A stretch of 64,000 bases of DNA from Gemmatimonas sp. (GCF_021298855.1 NZ_JAJTHI010000007.1:1-64000); one strand, 5' to 3'; counted from the stretch's first letter, positions 27,055 to 35,286 are shown. Numbers and translations: made by a program. Notes: generated by a model not told the origin, from the sequence alone.

Positions 27055-27090
27055 CCGAAGCCACGGAGTTCACGTCAGACGCCCGTACCA

Positions 27091-28257
27091 ATGCCGACTT
27101 CATCCGCCCGACCCATGGCTTCCGATCCCGACCACGAACTGCCCGCGCTCTCGGCCTTCGAGCGCGACCGCTATCGGCGACATCTCATTCTTCCGGGCGT
27201 GGGGTCCGAGGGGCAGCAACGCCTCAAGGCTGCCCGCGTCCTGGTCGTGGGGGCCGGCGGCCTGGGCTCGCCGGTGGCCCTGTACCTCGCCGCCGCCGGG
27301 GTGGGCACGCTGGGGCTCGTCGACCATGATGTGGTGGACCTCACCAACCTGCAGCGCCAGCTGCTGCACGGCACGCGGGATGTGGGACGCAGCAAGCTCG
27401 CATCGGCCGGCGACCGCCTGCATGACGTGAATCCGCACGTGCAGGTCGTCTCCCACGACTGCTGGCTCACGTCGGCCAACGCGCTGGAGATCATGCGCGG
27501 CTACGACGTGGTGGTGGACGGCACCGACAACTTCGCCACCCGCTACCTGGTGAACGATGCGTGCGTGCTGTTGGGCATTCCCAATGTGTACGGCTCGGTG
27601 TTCCGCTTCGATGGCCAGGCGTCGGTGTTCGCTACGCCCGACGGGCCGTGCTACCGCTGCCTCCATCCCGAACCCCCGCCCCCCGACATGGTGCCCAACT
27701 GCGCCGAAGGCGGCGTGCTGGGGGTGCTGCCGGGGCTCGTTGGCACCATTCAGGCCACCGAGACCCTCAAGCTGCTGCTGGGATTGGGCGACACGCTGGC
27801 CGGCCGACTCCTCATGATCGACGCCGTCGGCATGGAGTTTCGCACCGTGCGTCTCACCAGGGATTCCTCGTGCCCCGCGTGCGGCACGCGGACGCTCACG
27901 CAGCTCATCGACTACGACCAGTTCTGCGGGACACCGGGGCTGCACGCCCATGCCGACGCACGTGTAGACGAGGTGGCTCCCGCGATACTGCGCGCCTGGC
28001 TCGCCACCGGCGAACCGCTGCAGCTCATCGACGTGCGGGAGCCAACCGAAACGGCGGCCGGGATCATCGCCGGAGCCCACTGCCTTCCGCTTGGCACGCT
28101 GGCCCAGGCGCTCCACACCCTGCCGCGCGACGTGCGCACGGTACTCGTGTGCCAGAGCGGCGTGCGCAGTGCGCGGGCCGCGCGTCAGCTCATGGCCGCC
28201 GGCTTTCCGGCGGTGCACTCACTCGCCGGCGGCATGCTGCGCTGGCGCGAAGGCTGA
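27091..28257 (+). CDS. moeB: MoeB-type adenylyltransferase with C-terminal rhodanese domain
   Basis: E1-like enzyme of 388 residues. Residues 20-270 hold the ThiF/MoeB fold: RYRRHLILPGVGSEGQQRL, VLVVGAGGLGSPVALYLA (nucleotide site), DGTDNFATRYLVND, and two zinc CxxC pairs (CYRC, CPAC). Residues 290-388 are a rhodanese domain (LQLIDVREPTE) with the active-site cysteine in LVCQSGVRS. It activates the C-terminal Gly of a MoaD- or ThiS-like carrier and supplies sulfur, so it feeds molybdopterin or a related sulfur-transfer route; two molybdopterin enzymes are encoded in this window. The ATG at 27115 is an alternative start. Its 3' end overlaps the convergent RuBisCO-like gene by 39 bases. Confidence 0.9.
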   Translation: MPTSSARPMASDPDHELPALSAFERDRYRRHLILPGVGSEGQQRLKAARVLVVGAGGLGSPVALYLAAAGVGTLGLVDHDVVDLTNLQRQLLHGTRDVGRSKLASAGDRLHDVNPHVQVVSHDCWLTSANALEIMRGYDVVVDGTDNFATRYLVNDACVLLGIPNVYGSVFRFDGQASVFATPDGPCYRCLHPEPPPPDMVPNCAEGGVLGVLPGLVGTIQATETLKLLLGLGDTLAGRLLMIDAVGMEFRTVRLTRDSSCPACGTRTLTQLIDYDQFCGTPGLHAHADARVDEVAPAILRAWLATGEPLQLIDVREPTETAAGIIAGAHCLPLGTLAQALHTLPRDVRTVLVCQSGVRSARAARQLMAAGFPAVHSLAGGMLRWREG

Positions 28258-29532
28258 GAGCGCGGCACGGAGCTCGGGGTGCTGCCGGGCATGCCCATCC
28301 ACCGGCACCCCCGCAGCAATGGCCGCCCACGCCTGCTGCAGGCTGGCCGCCCCCGCCCGCGGGCCCATGGGGTGGGCAAACACCCCCCGCCCGGGCACGA
28401 ACCCGAAGTCCACGGTCCCCACGCGGCGATACACCGCCTCCAGCGTGGCCGCCGAATCGCTGCCCCCCGGCACCGGGAGACTGGGCTTGAGTGGCCCCAT
28501 GGGTTCCAGGCAGGCCCGCACATTCTCCAGCACCTCGTCGGGTGGCGTCATCATGCGATCGCCGAACCCCGGCATGATGACGATGTCCGCGCCGGCCAGC
28601 CGCTGCAGCCGCGTGAACACCCGCGAGTGCGCACCGTGCGCGGGGAGCCGGCCGAAGGCGGCGATGAACGGGAAGTGCGTCACGATGGGCACGCGCGCCA
28701 CCCGGCGCAGCGCCCGCACGCCGCTGACGCCCACCGGCATGGCGTTCACCATCACGAGGTTGGCTCCGGCGGCCACCGCGGTATCGTGCAGGGCAGCCAG
28801 TCGGTCCACCTCGTCGGTGATGTTGCAGAGGAACCCTTTGGGTACCCCCGTCTCCTGCTCGGCACGTGCCCGCAGGGCACCCAGCAGCGCCGCGCGCTCG
28901 GCCAGTGGCGAGTAGGGGGCGTCGGCCAGCATTTCATCGTCCTTCGCGATGTCGAGCCCCCCCATCCACCCCTCGTACCCGAGGGGGGCGAAGTCGCCAG
29001 GGGCCAGCCCGATGTTGGGCTTGATCACCCCGAAGAAGAGCGGCCGACCGTGTACCTGCAGCCGCTCACGCACCCCCGCCACCCCGAACTGCGGGCCATC
29101 GAAGTGCGCGAGATACGACGCGGGAAATCCGATGTCCTCGAGGCGGATGAGCGGGATCCCCGGGGCGAAATAGACGCCCTCTCCCAGCACCGCGGAGATG
29201 AGGTTGGGCAGGCGTGCGCCGAAGTTGCCGTGCGGGTGGGCGATGACCGCACGGCATCGATGTACCGGGCCCGGGGGAATCACGCCCAGCGGGACGGAGA
29301 ACGCCGGCAGTGGCGTCGCGTCGAGTTCGAGCACCTTCGCCGCGTGCCGCGGGCGGAAGTCCTCGTGCACGCCGATGCGACGCCACTGCGCGGTGGACTG
29401 CTCGCTGGCCAGATGCGCCGCCGCCACGCGCGGATCGCCGGCGCACTCGAACGTGAAGGTCAGCGTGAGATAGGCCTCCATGTCGAGCGAAGCCCGGGGA
29501 GCGAAGAACGCGTCGATGTCGTGTGGCTGCAT
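28219..29532 (-). CDS. Form IV RuBisCO-like protein
   Basis: Protein of 437 residues with the RuBisCO large-subunit layout: N-terminal domain, then a TIM barrel. Conserved parts include FFGVIKPNIGLAP (Lys171 at the position of catalytic Lys175), GGLDIAKDDEMLAD (Lys197, Asp199 and Glu200, the carbamate and magnesium ligands), HFPF (His286), AHSRVF (His302) and PVPGGSDSA. RuBisCO residues that are changed include Lys177 (Asn173 here), the Arg after His294 (Phe here) and the loop-6 GK motif, replaced by PGFGDRM (321-327). It therefore cannot be a CO2-fixing RuBisCO and belongs to form IV, whose members act as enolases, isomerases or decarboxylases on sugar-acid or sulfur compounds. GGAG lies five bases before the ATG. 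Confidence 0.9.
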   Translation of the reverse strand: MQPHDIDAFFAPRASLDMEAYLTLTFTFECAGDPRVAAAHLASEQSTAQWRRIGVHEDFRPRHAAKVLELDATPLPAFSVPLGVIPPGPVHRCRAVIAHPHGNFGARLPNLISAVLGEGVYFAPGIPLIRLEDIGFPASYLAHFDGPQFGVAGVRERLQVHGRPLFFGVIKPNIGLAPGDFAPLGYEGWMGGLDIAKDDEMLADAPYSPLAERAALLGALRARAEQETGVPKGFLCNITDEVDRLAALHDTAVAAGANLVMVNAMPVGVSGVRALRRVARVPIVTHFPFIAAFGRLPAHGAHSRVFTRLQRLAGADIVIMPGFGDRMMTPPDEVLENVRACLEPMGPLKPSLPVPGGSDSAATLEAVYRRVGTVDFGFVPGRGVFAHPMGPRAGAASLQQAWAAIAAGVPVDGHARQHPELRAALSAFAPAQHAAGE

Positions 29533-29543
29533 GGGATCTCCGG

Positions 29544-29978
29544 TCAGTCCAGCGCCAGCAGGTGCAGCTGCACCTCACGCAGCGGGCGCGGGCCGTCGAG
29601 TTCAATGAGGAAGAGCGACTGCCAGCTGCCGAGGACCAGTTCACCCGACACCACCGGCACGCTCTCCGAGGCGTTCAGAAAGAGCCCCAGCAGATGCGCG
29701 TGCGCATTGGCCCGGTCATCCACCGGCGCGCGATTGTGACCATACGGCCGGTCCGCCGGCGCCAACTGCTCGAGCCACGCCACCATGTCCTGCTGCAGCG
29801 CCACCTCGCGTTCGTTGATGGTGATGCGCGCGGTGGTGTGCGGCGACATGACGGTGAGCAGCCCCTGGCGGACGCCCGTTTCCCGCACCCAGTGGCGCAC
29901 TGTCTCGGTGAGGTCGAGGATCTCGATGGCTCGTGTCGTCCCGAGCGTGAGCCGGTGCGTCAGCAGGCGCGCAGTCAT
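29544..29978 (-). CDS. YjbQ (UPF0047) family protein
   Basis: Protein of 144 residues with the family signature: TRAIEILDLTETVRHWV, GLLTVMSPHTTARITINE, then HNRAPVDDRANAHAHLLGLF and GELVLGSWQSLFLIELDGPR. The conserved histidines and Asp/Asn residues form the likely active or metal site. Some members have thiamine phosphate synthase-like activity, but function is mostly open. It lies 11 bases upstream of the RuBisCO-like gene on the same strand, so the two are very likely co-transcribed. Start at ATG 29978 with gaggatgg upstream. Confidence 0.9.
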   Translation of the reverse strand: MTARLLTHRLTLGTTRAIEILDLTETVRHWVRETGVRQGLLTVMSPHTTARITINEREVALQQDMVAWLEQLAPADRPYGHNRAPVDDRANAHAHLLGLFLNASESVPVVSGELVLGSWQSLFLIELDGPRPLREVQLHLLALD

Positions 29979-30101
29979 GGGGCCATCCTCTCGCACCGGC
30001 CGGGGCGCCGCAAGGGGTGGCGCTCCGATTTCCCGCGCCCCATGCTCCGGGAGCCGGACCACCGGCCCTGCCTCTCACGCTCCCTTCCGCCTGCTCCGAT
30101 C

Positions 30102-31133
30102 ATGCGCGCCTTTCCCTTCCTGCGCCTAGCGTCCGTCGCCGGCGTGCTGCTGCTGGCGTGTGTTCCCTCCCTGCGCGCGCAGTCACCGGCCGCGCCGGCG
30201 GCACCGCCGGTGGCCCCGGCCGACAGCGCGCTCCAGAGCGAAATGCTGCGGCTGCTCGACGCCTTGCCCGCCCAGAGCAGCATGCACGCGCTGCACGTGC
30301 CGAGCGGCCGCACGGTGGCCGTGCGCGCCGATCAGCCCATGAGCACCATGAGCGTGATCAAGATTCCGATCATGGTGCAGGCCTACCGCGATGCCGAGGC
30401 GGGACGGTTGCGACTGGACGAGCGGCACACCATTCGCGAAGAGGATCTGCGCGGCGGCTCCGGCCTGCTGCAGCGGTTCGCGGTGGGGCTCGCGCCCACC
30501 ATGCGGGATCTCATCGACCAGATGATCATCACCAGCGACAACACGGCCACCGACATGATCCTCGCGCGCGTGGGCAAGGATCGGGTGAACGCCTCGCTCC
30601 AGGCCCTGGGCTTCCGCGACACCCGCGTCATCCACACCATCGGGGATTTCTTCCGCCTGCTGCAGGCGGCGTACGACCCGCAGCGGGCCCGCTGGTCGGA
30701 TGTACAGGTGTTCCGGGCGCGACCGCCCGCCGACATGTCGGCGGCGACAATGGCAGAGACCCGCTACCGCTTCACCGCCGATGCGGCCATGTGGCTGGGC
30801 AGCACGACGGCGCGCGAGATGAATACCATGCTGCGCGGCATCATGACGGCCAGCTATGCCAACCGCGAGCACAGCGACGCGATGCTGCGCCATCTGCGTG
30901 GGCAGTTCTACAACTCACGGCTGCCCGCCACCCTGCGCTATGCCAGCGGCGTGACCGTGTCGCACAAGACCGGCGACTTCCCGCCCATCAGCGGCAGCGA
31001 TGTGGGCATCATCGACTATCCCGGCGGCCCGATCGTGATCAGCGTCTTCACCAACAGCAACCGTGGCGACTTTGCGGTGCTCGAGGCCACGATCGGCAAG
31101 ATCGCCTCGCGCCTGGTGGAGGTGTGGAAGTAG
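30102..31133 (+). CDS. Exported class A beta-lactamase-like serine hydrolase
   Basis: Protein of 343 residues with a signal peptide ending near SLRAQ. The three penicillin-recognising motifs are present: Ser84-Val-Ile-Lys87 (STMSVIKIP), Ser-Asp-Asn 145-147 (ITSDNTATD) and Lys-Thr-Gly 289-291 (VSHKTGDFPP). The Glu-x-x-Leu-Asn omega-loop motif of true class A enzymes is not evident, so beta-lactam hydrolysis is uncertain and a peptidase or esterase role is possible. Start at ATG 30102, where the signal peptide begins. Convergent with the AAC(2')-like gene. Confidence 0.85.
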   Translation: MRAFPFLRLASVAGVLLLACVPSLRAQSPAAPAAPPVAPADSALQSEMLRLLDALPAQSSMHALHVPSGRTVAVRADQPMSTMSVIKIPIMVQAYRDAEAGRLRLDERHTIREEDLRGGSGLLQRFAVGLAPTMRDLIDQMIITSDNTATDMILARVGKDRVNASLQALGFRDTRVIHTIGDFFRLLQAAYDPQRARWSDVQVFRARPPADMSAATMAETRYRFTADAAMWLGSTTAREMNTMLRGIMTASYANREHSDAMLRHLRGQFYNSRLPATLRYASGVTVSHKTGDFPPISGSDVGIIDYPGGPIVISVFTNSNRGDFAVLEATIGKIASRLVEVWK

Positions 31134-31157
31134 CGGTATCTGCCGCGCGCGCGTTCG

Positions 31158-31204
31158 TGCCGACCCGGAAGTCGGCAACGTGTGGCGGCGCTCCGCGCAG
31201 CGCC
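31158..31204. terminator. Two short hairpins between convergent genes
   Basis: A 7-base stem tgccgac/gtcggca (31158-31177, 6-base loop) is followed by a 6-base stem ggcgct/agcgcc (31187-31204). They lie between the convergent beta-lactamase-like and acetyltransferase genes. No T-tracts are seen, so termination is only a suggestion. Confidence 0.3.
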
Positions 31205-31265
31205 TTCTGCGTGCGGCAGGCGAGCGCAGCCAGCAAGGGCGGCAGCAGGCGACAGGAGCCGGATG

Positions 31266-31805
31266 TTACCACACCTCGCCCGGGCGCCACTCCACCGACA
31301 GCGGCAAGGACAGCGTCAACGGCGACGGCGTGCGCACCGTACGCCGAATCATGACCTCCTCGTCGGGGGTGGGCTCCATGCCCGCGGCGGTACGCACCCA
31401 CAGCGCACCGCGCCACGACTCCCACCCCAGCCGTTCGTAGAAGGCCGCATCCGACGGCGATAGCGCCCCCAAGTCGAACGCCTCCAGATCATCGGTCACG
31501 GCCCGCAGCAACGCCGAGGCGAACCCCTGCCCCTGCCGCGCCGGTCGCGTGGCCACGAGTTCCACGTAACCGGTGCGCAGCAACGGGTACCCCTCGGGCT
31601 GCAGTTGCCGCTCCACCAGCATGAGGTGGCTGACCAAGGTGTCCCCTTCGTGCAGAAGCAGGTGCAGGCCGGGGCCGATCCAGTCGAGGTAGGGGGAAAG
31701 GTCTTCTTCGTAGGCCTCCGCACAGAGCGCCAGCACGTCGTCGCGCTGGACCGGACTGAGCTCGTGTGTAGGCAAGCGACGAAGGCGCGTTGGTCCAGCA
31801 GGCAT
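31266..31805 (-). CDS. Aminoglycoside 2'-N-acetyltransferase-like GNAT protein
   Basis: GNAT acetyltransferase of 179 residues, the length of AAC(2')-I enzymes. It shares their order of landmarks: acidic substrate region with DWIGPGLHLL, then LLRTGYVELVATRPARQGQG (acetyl-CoA loop), LGALSPSDAAFYERLGWESW, and the very C-terminal WRPGEVW, close to the WRAGDVW end I recall from the mycobacterial enzyme. It would transfer acetyl to the 2'-amino group of aminoglycosides, or to a natural amine; the physiological substrate in such chromosomal genes is unknown. The start at ATG 31805 has gggggag just upstream. Confidence 0.8.
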   Translation of the reverse strand: MPAGPTRLRRLPTHELSPVQRDDVLALCAEAYEEDLSPYLDWIGPGLHLLLHEGDTLVSHLMLVERQLQPEGYPLLRTGYVELVATRPARQGQGFASALLRAVTDDLEAFDLGALSPSDAAFYERLGWESWRGALWVRTAAGMEPTPDEEVMIRRTVRTPSPLTLSLPLSVEWRPGEVW

Positions 31806-31954
31806 GAACTCCCCCGTTTCTCCGATTCCCCGTTTCTCCCGTATGCTGTTCACGATCACCCCCCCGCACGGCGTTCGGGAGTGTCACGTGGGCGGACGGG
31901 ATGTGAATCGGGGAACAGGAGCAACGGAGCGCATACGCTACCCGGAGTGGCGCG

Positions 31955-32785
31955 TCAGGCGAACGCCGCCCGGTAATCGTGCGCGTAGGCCGCGAAGCGG
32001 CGTGGGGCGACCCCGGTGATGTCCTGCACGGCCGTCGTGATGCGCTCGGAATACCCGAGCTTGAAGAAGTGCAGGATGGTCAGCAGGAAGTCGGCGTAAT
32101 CCGCCGGCAGTCCGGCGGCGAGCAGTCCCGGCCGCATGGTCTCCGGTGTGATGTCCTCGTACCGGATGGTGCGACCCAGCGCCTGCGACAGCAGCACCGC
32201 GACCTGGTCGTGATCGAGCGCTTCGTCGCCCGTGAGATCGAACGCGCGGTTGGCATGGGTATCACCCTGCAGCAGCACGGCGGCCACGGCGGCTACGTCA
32301 CGCGCATCAATGAAGCTGCCCTTCGCCGTGCCGGTCGGCAGCTGAATGACCCCGGCCGTCTTGATGCCATGCAGCCAGAACGTATGGAAGTTCTGCATGA
32401 ACCAGTTGGGGCGAATCACGTTCCACGTGAGCCCCGACTGCTCGAGATGCCGCTCGGCCTTCCACATGGCGCCGTTGGGGTCGGCATCGGCCCCCATGGC
32501 GCTTAGGAGGACGACTTTGTGCACACCCAGTGCCTTGGCGGCATCCACGACCGGGCCGAGCAGCTGGTCCTGATTGGTGTGGCCCGGCGGTGACAGCAGG
32601 AACACGCCGTCCGCCCCGGCCACAGCGTCGCGCAGCCCTTCGCCCGTCACCAGGTTGACGGGCACCTGGCCAGGACCGGGCTGGCGGCTGGTGGCGCGGC
32701 GTACGGTGTGACCAGCGGCTTCGAGAAGGCGGGACACTTCACTGCCGACATTACCGCCGGCTCCGATGACGAGAAACGTGGACAT
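31955..32785 (-). CDS. NmrA-like NAD(P)-binding protein
   Basis: Atypical short-chain reductase of 276 residues. FLVIGAGGNVGSEVSRLL is the nucleotide-binding glycine loop, followed by GVFLLSPPGH, KVVLLSAMGAD, LTWNVIRPNWFMQNF and a C-terminal NmrA domain (ALDHDQVAVLLSQALGR). This family includes redox sensors such as QorB- and NmrA-like proteins and quinone oxidoreductases. Start at ATG 32785 with aggag eight bases upstream. It is divergent from an AraC-type regulator gene 124 bases away, which probably controls it. Confidence 0.9.
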   Translation of the reverse strand: MSTFLVIGAGGNVGSEVSRLLEAAGHTVRRATSRQPGPGQVPVNLVTGEGLRDAVAGADGVFLLSPPGHTNQDQLLGPVVDAAKALGVHKVVLLSAMGADADPNGAMWKAERHLEQSGLTWNVIRPNWFMQNFHTFWLHGIKTAGVIQLPTGTAKGSFIDARDVAAVAAVLLQGDTHANRAFDLTGDEALDHDQVAVLLSQALGRTIRYEDITPETMRPGLLAAGLPADYADFLLTILHFFKLGYSERITTAVQDITGVAPRRFAAYAHDYRAAFA

Positions 32786-32848
32786 GCAGCCTGCTCCTGT
32801 ATGGTGAGGGGAGTTGTTGGACGTACAATGCCGCGTATTCACCATACC

Positions 32849-32874
32849 AAGAATGGCAGAAAATCCTGATTCTT
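32849..32874. promoter_or_regulatory. Candidate operator in the AT-rich NmrA/AraC divergent spacer
   Basis: Inverted half-sites aagaat (32849-32854) and attctt (32869-32874) are 14 bases apart. The surrounding stretch (about 32840-32905) is notably rich in A and T for this window, as expected for back-to-back promoters. A palindrome would suit a dimer binding site, but AraC proteins often bind direct repeats. Confidence 0.35.
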
Positions 32875-32908
32875 TGTTTTTCCGTCCTGTCAGTCTAGTA
32901 TTCAAGAT

Positions 32909-33877
32909 ATGGACATCCTGAGCAATCTGCTGCGCGAGGCTGGGCTGCGGCGCCGGCTGCTCGATCTGCGAGAGGTGCCCGAGCACACGGCGCTGCGCTT
33001 CCCCTGTGAGCGCAGCGTGGGCTTTCATGTGGTGCTCGAAGGCACGCTGTACGTGCACACCGACAGCGATCCACATCCCCTTCGCCTCGAGGCGGGCGAT
33101 GTGGCCGTCATGGCTCGCGGGTGCACCCACCTGCTGACCACCAGCGAGCACGCCGTCGGACTCCCGGTGTACACGCTCACCGCCCATGCCGCGAAGAGGC
33201 CCGGCACCGGCGGCACGACCGGCACCGCCGGCACGCGCGTCGTGAGTGGCGCCTACCAACTCTGGAACGCGCCGCTGCATCCATTCTTCGCCGAGTGGCC
33301 GGCATGGCACCTGGTACGCGCCAGCCGCACGGCGACGCTCGAACCGCTGCAGCTGTGCGTGGCGATGCTCGCGGCAGAGATGCACGGCGAGCAGTTGGGA
33401 CGCGACACGGTGGTGTACAGCCTGCTCGACGTGATGTTCACGCACCTGTTGCGCGACATCGCCGCCGCGCGCGCCGCGCAGGGCGCCTCGTTCAGTCTCG
33501 CCGTGCGCGACCCGCTCGTGCGTCGTGCCGTCGCGCTCATGCACGAGGATTGTGCTCACGACTGGACCCTCGACACACTCGCCCGGGCCGTGGGGATGTC
33601 GCGGAGCGTGCTGGCCGAGCGGTTCCGCGACGCGATGAACGACACACCGTTGTCGTATCTGCGCACCGTGCGGTTGCAGCGAGCCATGCGCCTGCTCGCC
33701 GAAAGCGACGACACCCTCGAGCGCATCGCCATGCAGGTGGGCTACACCGACGCGTTCAGCTTCTCGAAGGCGTTCAAGCGCGCCGTGGGACGCTCACCGG
33801 GCGAGTACCGGCGCGAACGCGCGGAAGACCAGTGGGCCAGCATGCGCTTCCCCCCCGCCGCGGCCATCGGCGGCTGA
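32909..33877 (+). CDS. AraC family regulator with N-terminal cupin
   Basis: Transcription factor of 322 residues. The N-terminal part (about 20-200) is a cupin sensing domain (FHVVLEGTLYVHTDSDP, LEAGDVAVMARGCTHLL). The C-terminal 100 residues hold two helix-turn-helix motifs: WTLDTLARAVGMSRSVLAERF and ERIAMQVGYTDAFSFSKAFK, then RAVGRSPGEYR. It likely binds a small molecule and activates or represses the divergent NmrA-like gene. A Gly/Thr-rich segment (PGTGGTTGTAGTRV) links to the rest of the sensor. Confidence 0.92.
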   Translation: MDILSNLLREAGLRRRLLDLREVPEHTALRFPCERSVGFHVVLEGTLYVHTDSDPHPLRLEAGDVAVMARGCTHLLTTSEHAVGLPVYTLTAHAAKRPGTGGTTGTAGTRVVSGAYQLWNAPLHPFFAEWPAWHLVRASRTATLEPLQLCVAMLAAEMHGEQLGRDTVVYSLLDVMFTHLLRDIAAARAAQGASFSLAVRDPLVRRAVALMHEDCAHDWTLDTLARAVGMSRSVLAERFRDAMNDTPLSYLRTVRLQRAMRLLAESDDTLERIAMQVGYTDAFSFSKAFKRAVGRSPGEYRRERAEDQWASMRFPPAAAIGG

Positions 33878-33878
33878 G

Positions 33879-33955
33879 ACGTGAGACGGAAGCGGTGAGG
33901 GAATGGAGAGGCTGAACGCTGAGCCTCTGCCCGCTTCCCCTCGCGCCTCACATCG
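33879..33955. terminator. Long imperfect hairpin between convergent genes
   Basis: The centre is a perfect stem agaggct/agcctct (33907-33913 and 33922-33928) with an 8-base loop. Outer arms (about 33879-33906 and 33929-33955) pair imperfectly. It fills the space between the AraC gene and the convergent spermidine synthase-like gene, so a bidirectional terminator is likely. Confidence 0.5.
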
Positions 33956-33961
33956 CCATGC

Positions 33962-34624
33962 TCAACGGGCGATGTAGAGGGTGTGCCAGGGCCCCGAGGT
34001 CACGTGCGCCCGCACTTTCATCGCCTTCACATCGAGCCCGGCGTGCTTGAGGGAATGCTCGAAGTCGGGATCGTCGCCCACCGACCAGTAGGCGATCGTG
34101 CCCCCGGGTTTGAGTGCCGCCATGGTGTTGGCAATGCCGCGGGTGGCGTACAGCCGCGAGTTCTCCTGCATGATCATCCCTTCCGGCCCGTTGTCGGTGT
34201 CCAGCATGATCGCGTGGAACCCGCCGCGGTTCTTGCGCAGCACATTGCTCACGTCATCATGCACGACGCGCACCCGGGGATCGGCCATGGCCACGGCGGA
34301 CAGCGCAAACTCGGGGGTGGCGTTCCACTGGATCACCTCGGCCACCAGTTCGGCCACCACCACTTCGGCGTCGGGGCCGAGGTGCCGCAGCGCCTCGCGC
34401 AGGGTGAACCCCAGCCCCAGACCACCAATCAGCACCCGGGCGCCACGTGTGGCGGCGAGTGGGGCACACGCCACCTCGGCCAGCTTGTCCTCGGAATGAT
34501 GCCGCCGCGTGGACATGAGCTCCACGCCGTCGGCCCGAATGAGATAGGCCCCATCGTGACGGAAGAGCTGCAGCAGCGTGCCGTCGGGGGTGTGCGCCTC
34601 GCCAAGGCGTTCGAGGGGTTTCAT
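33962..34624 (-). CDS. Spermidine synthase-like methyltransferase-fold protein
   Basis: Protein of 220 residues with the Rossmann-like fold of polyamine synthases: ARVLIGGLGLGFTLREAL (nucleotide loop), VVVAELVAEVIQWN, VRVVHDDVSNVL and FHAIMLDTDNGPEGMI. The N-terminal tetramerisation domain and the catalytic Asp of SpeE are reduced or missing, so it is a short relative and not a clear spermidine synthase. Its natural substrate is unknown. Stands alone on the minus strand. Confidence 0.75.
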   Translation of the reverse strand: MKPLERLGEAHTPDGTLLQLFRHDGAYLIRADGVELMSTRRHHSEDKLAEVACAPLAATRGARVLIGGLGLGFTLREALRHLGPDAEVVVAELVAEVIQWNATPEFALSAVAMADPRVRVVHDDVSNVLRKNRGGFHAIMLDTDNGPEGMIMQENSRLYATRGIANTMAALKPGGTIAYWSVGDDPDFEHSLKHAGLDVKAMKVRAHVTSGPWHTLYIAR

Positions 34625-34821
34625 CCCCGCAAGCTAGCCCCGTCCATTGCGGGCACACCACCGGCGGCCAGACGCCATGGATGGGGAGCCCCCCGTACCC
34701 TCACCGGTGTGCCCGAATGCCCAGAAACACCGGAACCGCCATGAGCTCCGCGTAGTGCCGCGGGTCTGCCGCGCGCATGGCCTCGGTGGGCCGGGGCATG
34801 GCTCGCTGGCTGCGGGAAACA

Positions 34822-34908
34822 GCTCGTCGGAGCATACGGAGCCGCGGAGGCACGGAGCACCGCGGGATGTACTCTCCGTGTCTCCGCCGCTCCGTGCCGC
34901 CGACGAGC
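34822..34908. repeat. Long imperfect inverted repeat (about 36-bp arms)
   Basis: The left arm (34822-34857) and right arm (34874-34908) pair almost throughout: perfect outer 9 bases (gctcgtcgg and its complement), a central 14-base stem with one mismatch (34844-34857 with 34874-34887), and a 16-base loop. It occupies part of the 294-base spacer downstream of the Dabb gene; no gene is seen in the rest. Confidence 0.75.
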
Positions 34909-34918
34909 AGTCACGACA

Positions 34919-35218
34919 TCACTCGGAATCGTAGATCTGGACGCGACTCCACCGCGAATTGTTCTGTGCCACGAATTGCTGGTGCGCGGGGTGCACCTGA
35001 TAGGCATCATGCTCGGCCATGTCGCGGAACAGCAGCACCAGCGCCCACGTGTACGTGCGGTCGATCACCGGCCGGTCGGTGGACGCCGGCGTGCCGATGT
35101 AGCACCCCTGCGAGGGGATGGCGGACAGCGCCTTGAGGTTGCTCTCGAAGCTGGCGCGCTCGTCATCGGACAGGTCCGGGCGCAACCAGAAGTACACGGC
35201 GTGAACGAGCATGGGCAT
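34919..35218 (-). CDS. Dabb (stress-responsive A/B barrel) family protein
   Basis: Small protein of 99 residues with the dimeric alpha/beta-barrel pattern: MLVHAVYFWLRPDLSDDERASF at the start, then TYTWALVLLFRDMAEHDAYQVHPAHQQFV and a final strand VQIYD. These ferredoxin-like dimers bind small hydrophobic molecules or act as polyketide cyclases; the role here is unknown. It lies 68 bases downstream of oxyR on the same strand and could share its transcript. The start could be 35218 or 35212. Confidence 0.85.
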   Translation of the reverse strand: MPMLVHAVYFWLRPDLSDDERASFESNLKALSAIPSQGCYIGTPASTDRPVIDRTYTWALVLLFRDMAEHDAYQVHPAHQQFVAQNNSRWSRVQIYDSE

Positions 35219-35286
35219 GGGGCTGGAGGGAGTGACGGCGGACTCCCCAAGCTCACCGTCACGCCCCTCCCCCCGCAACCGCCACC

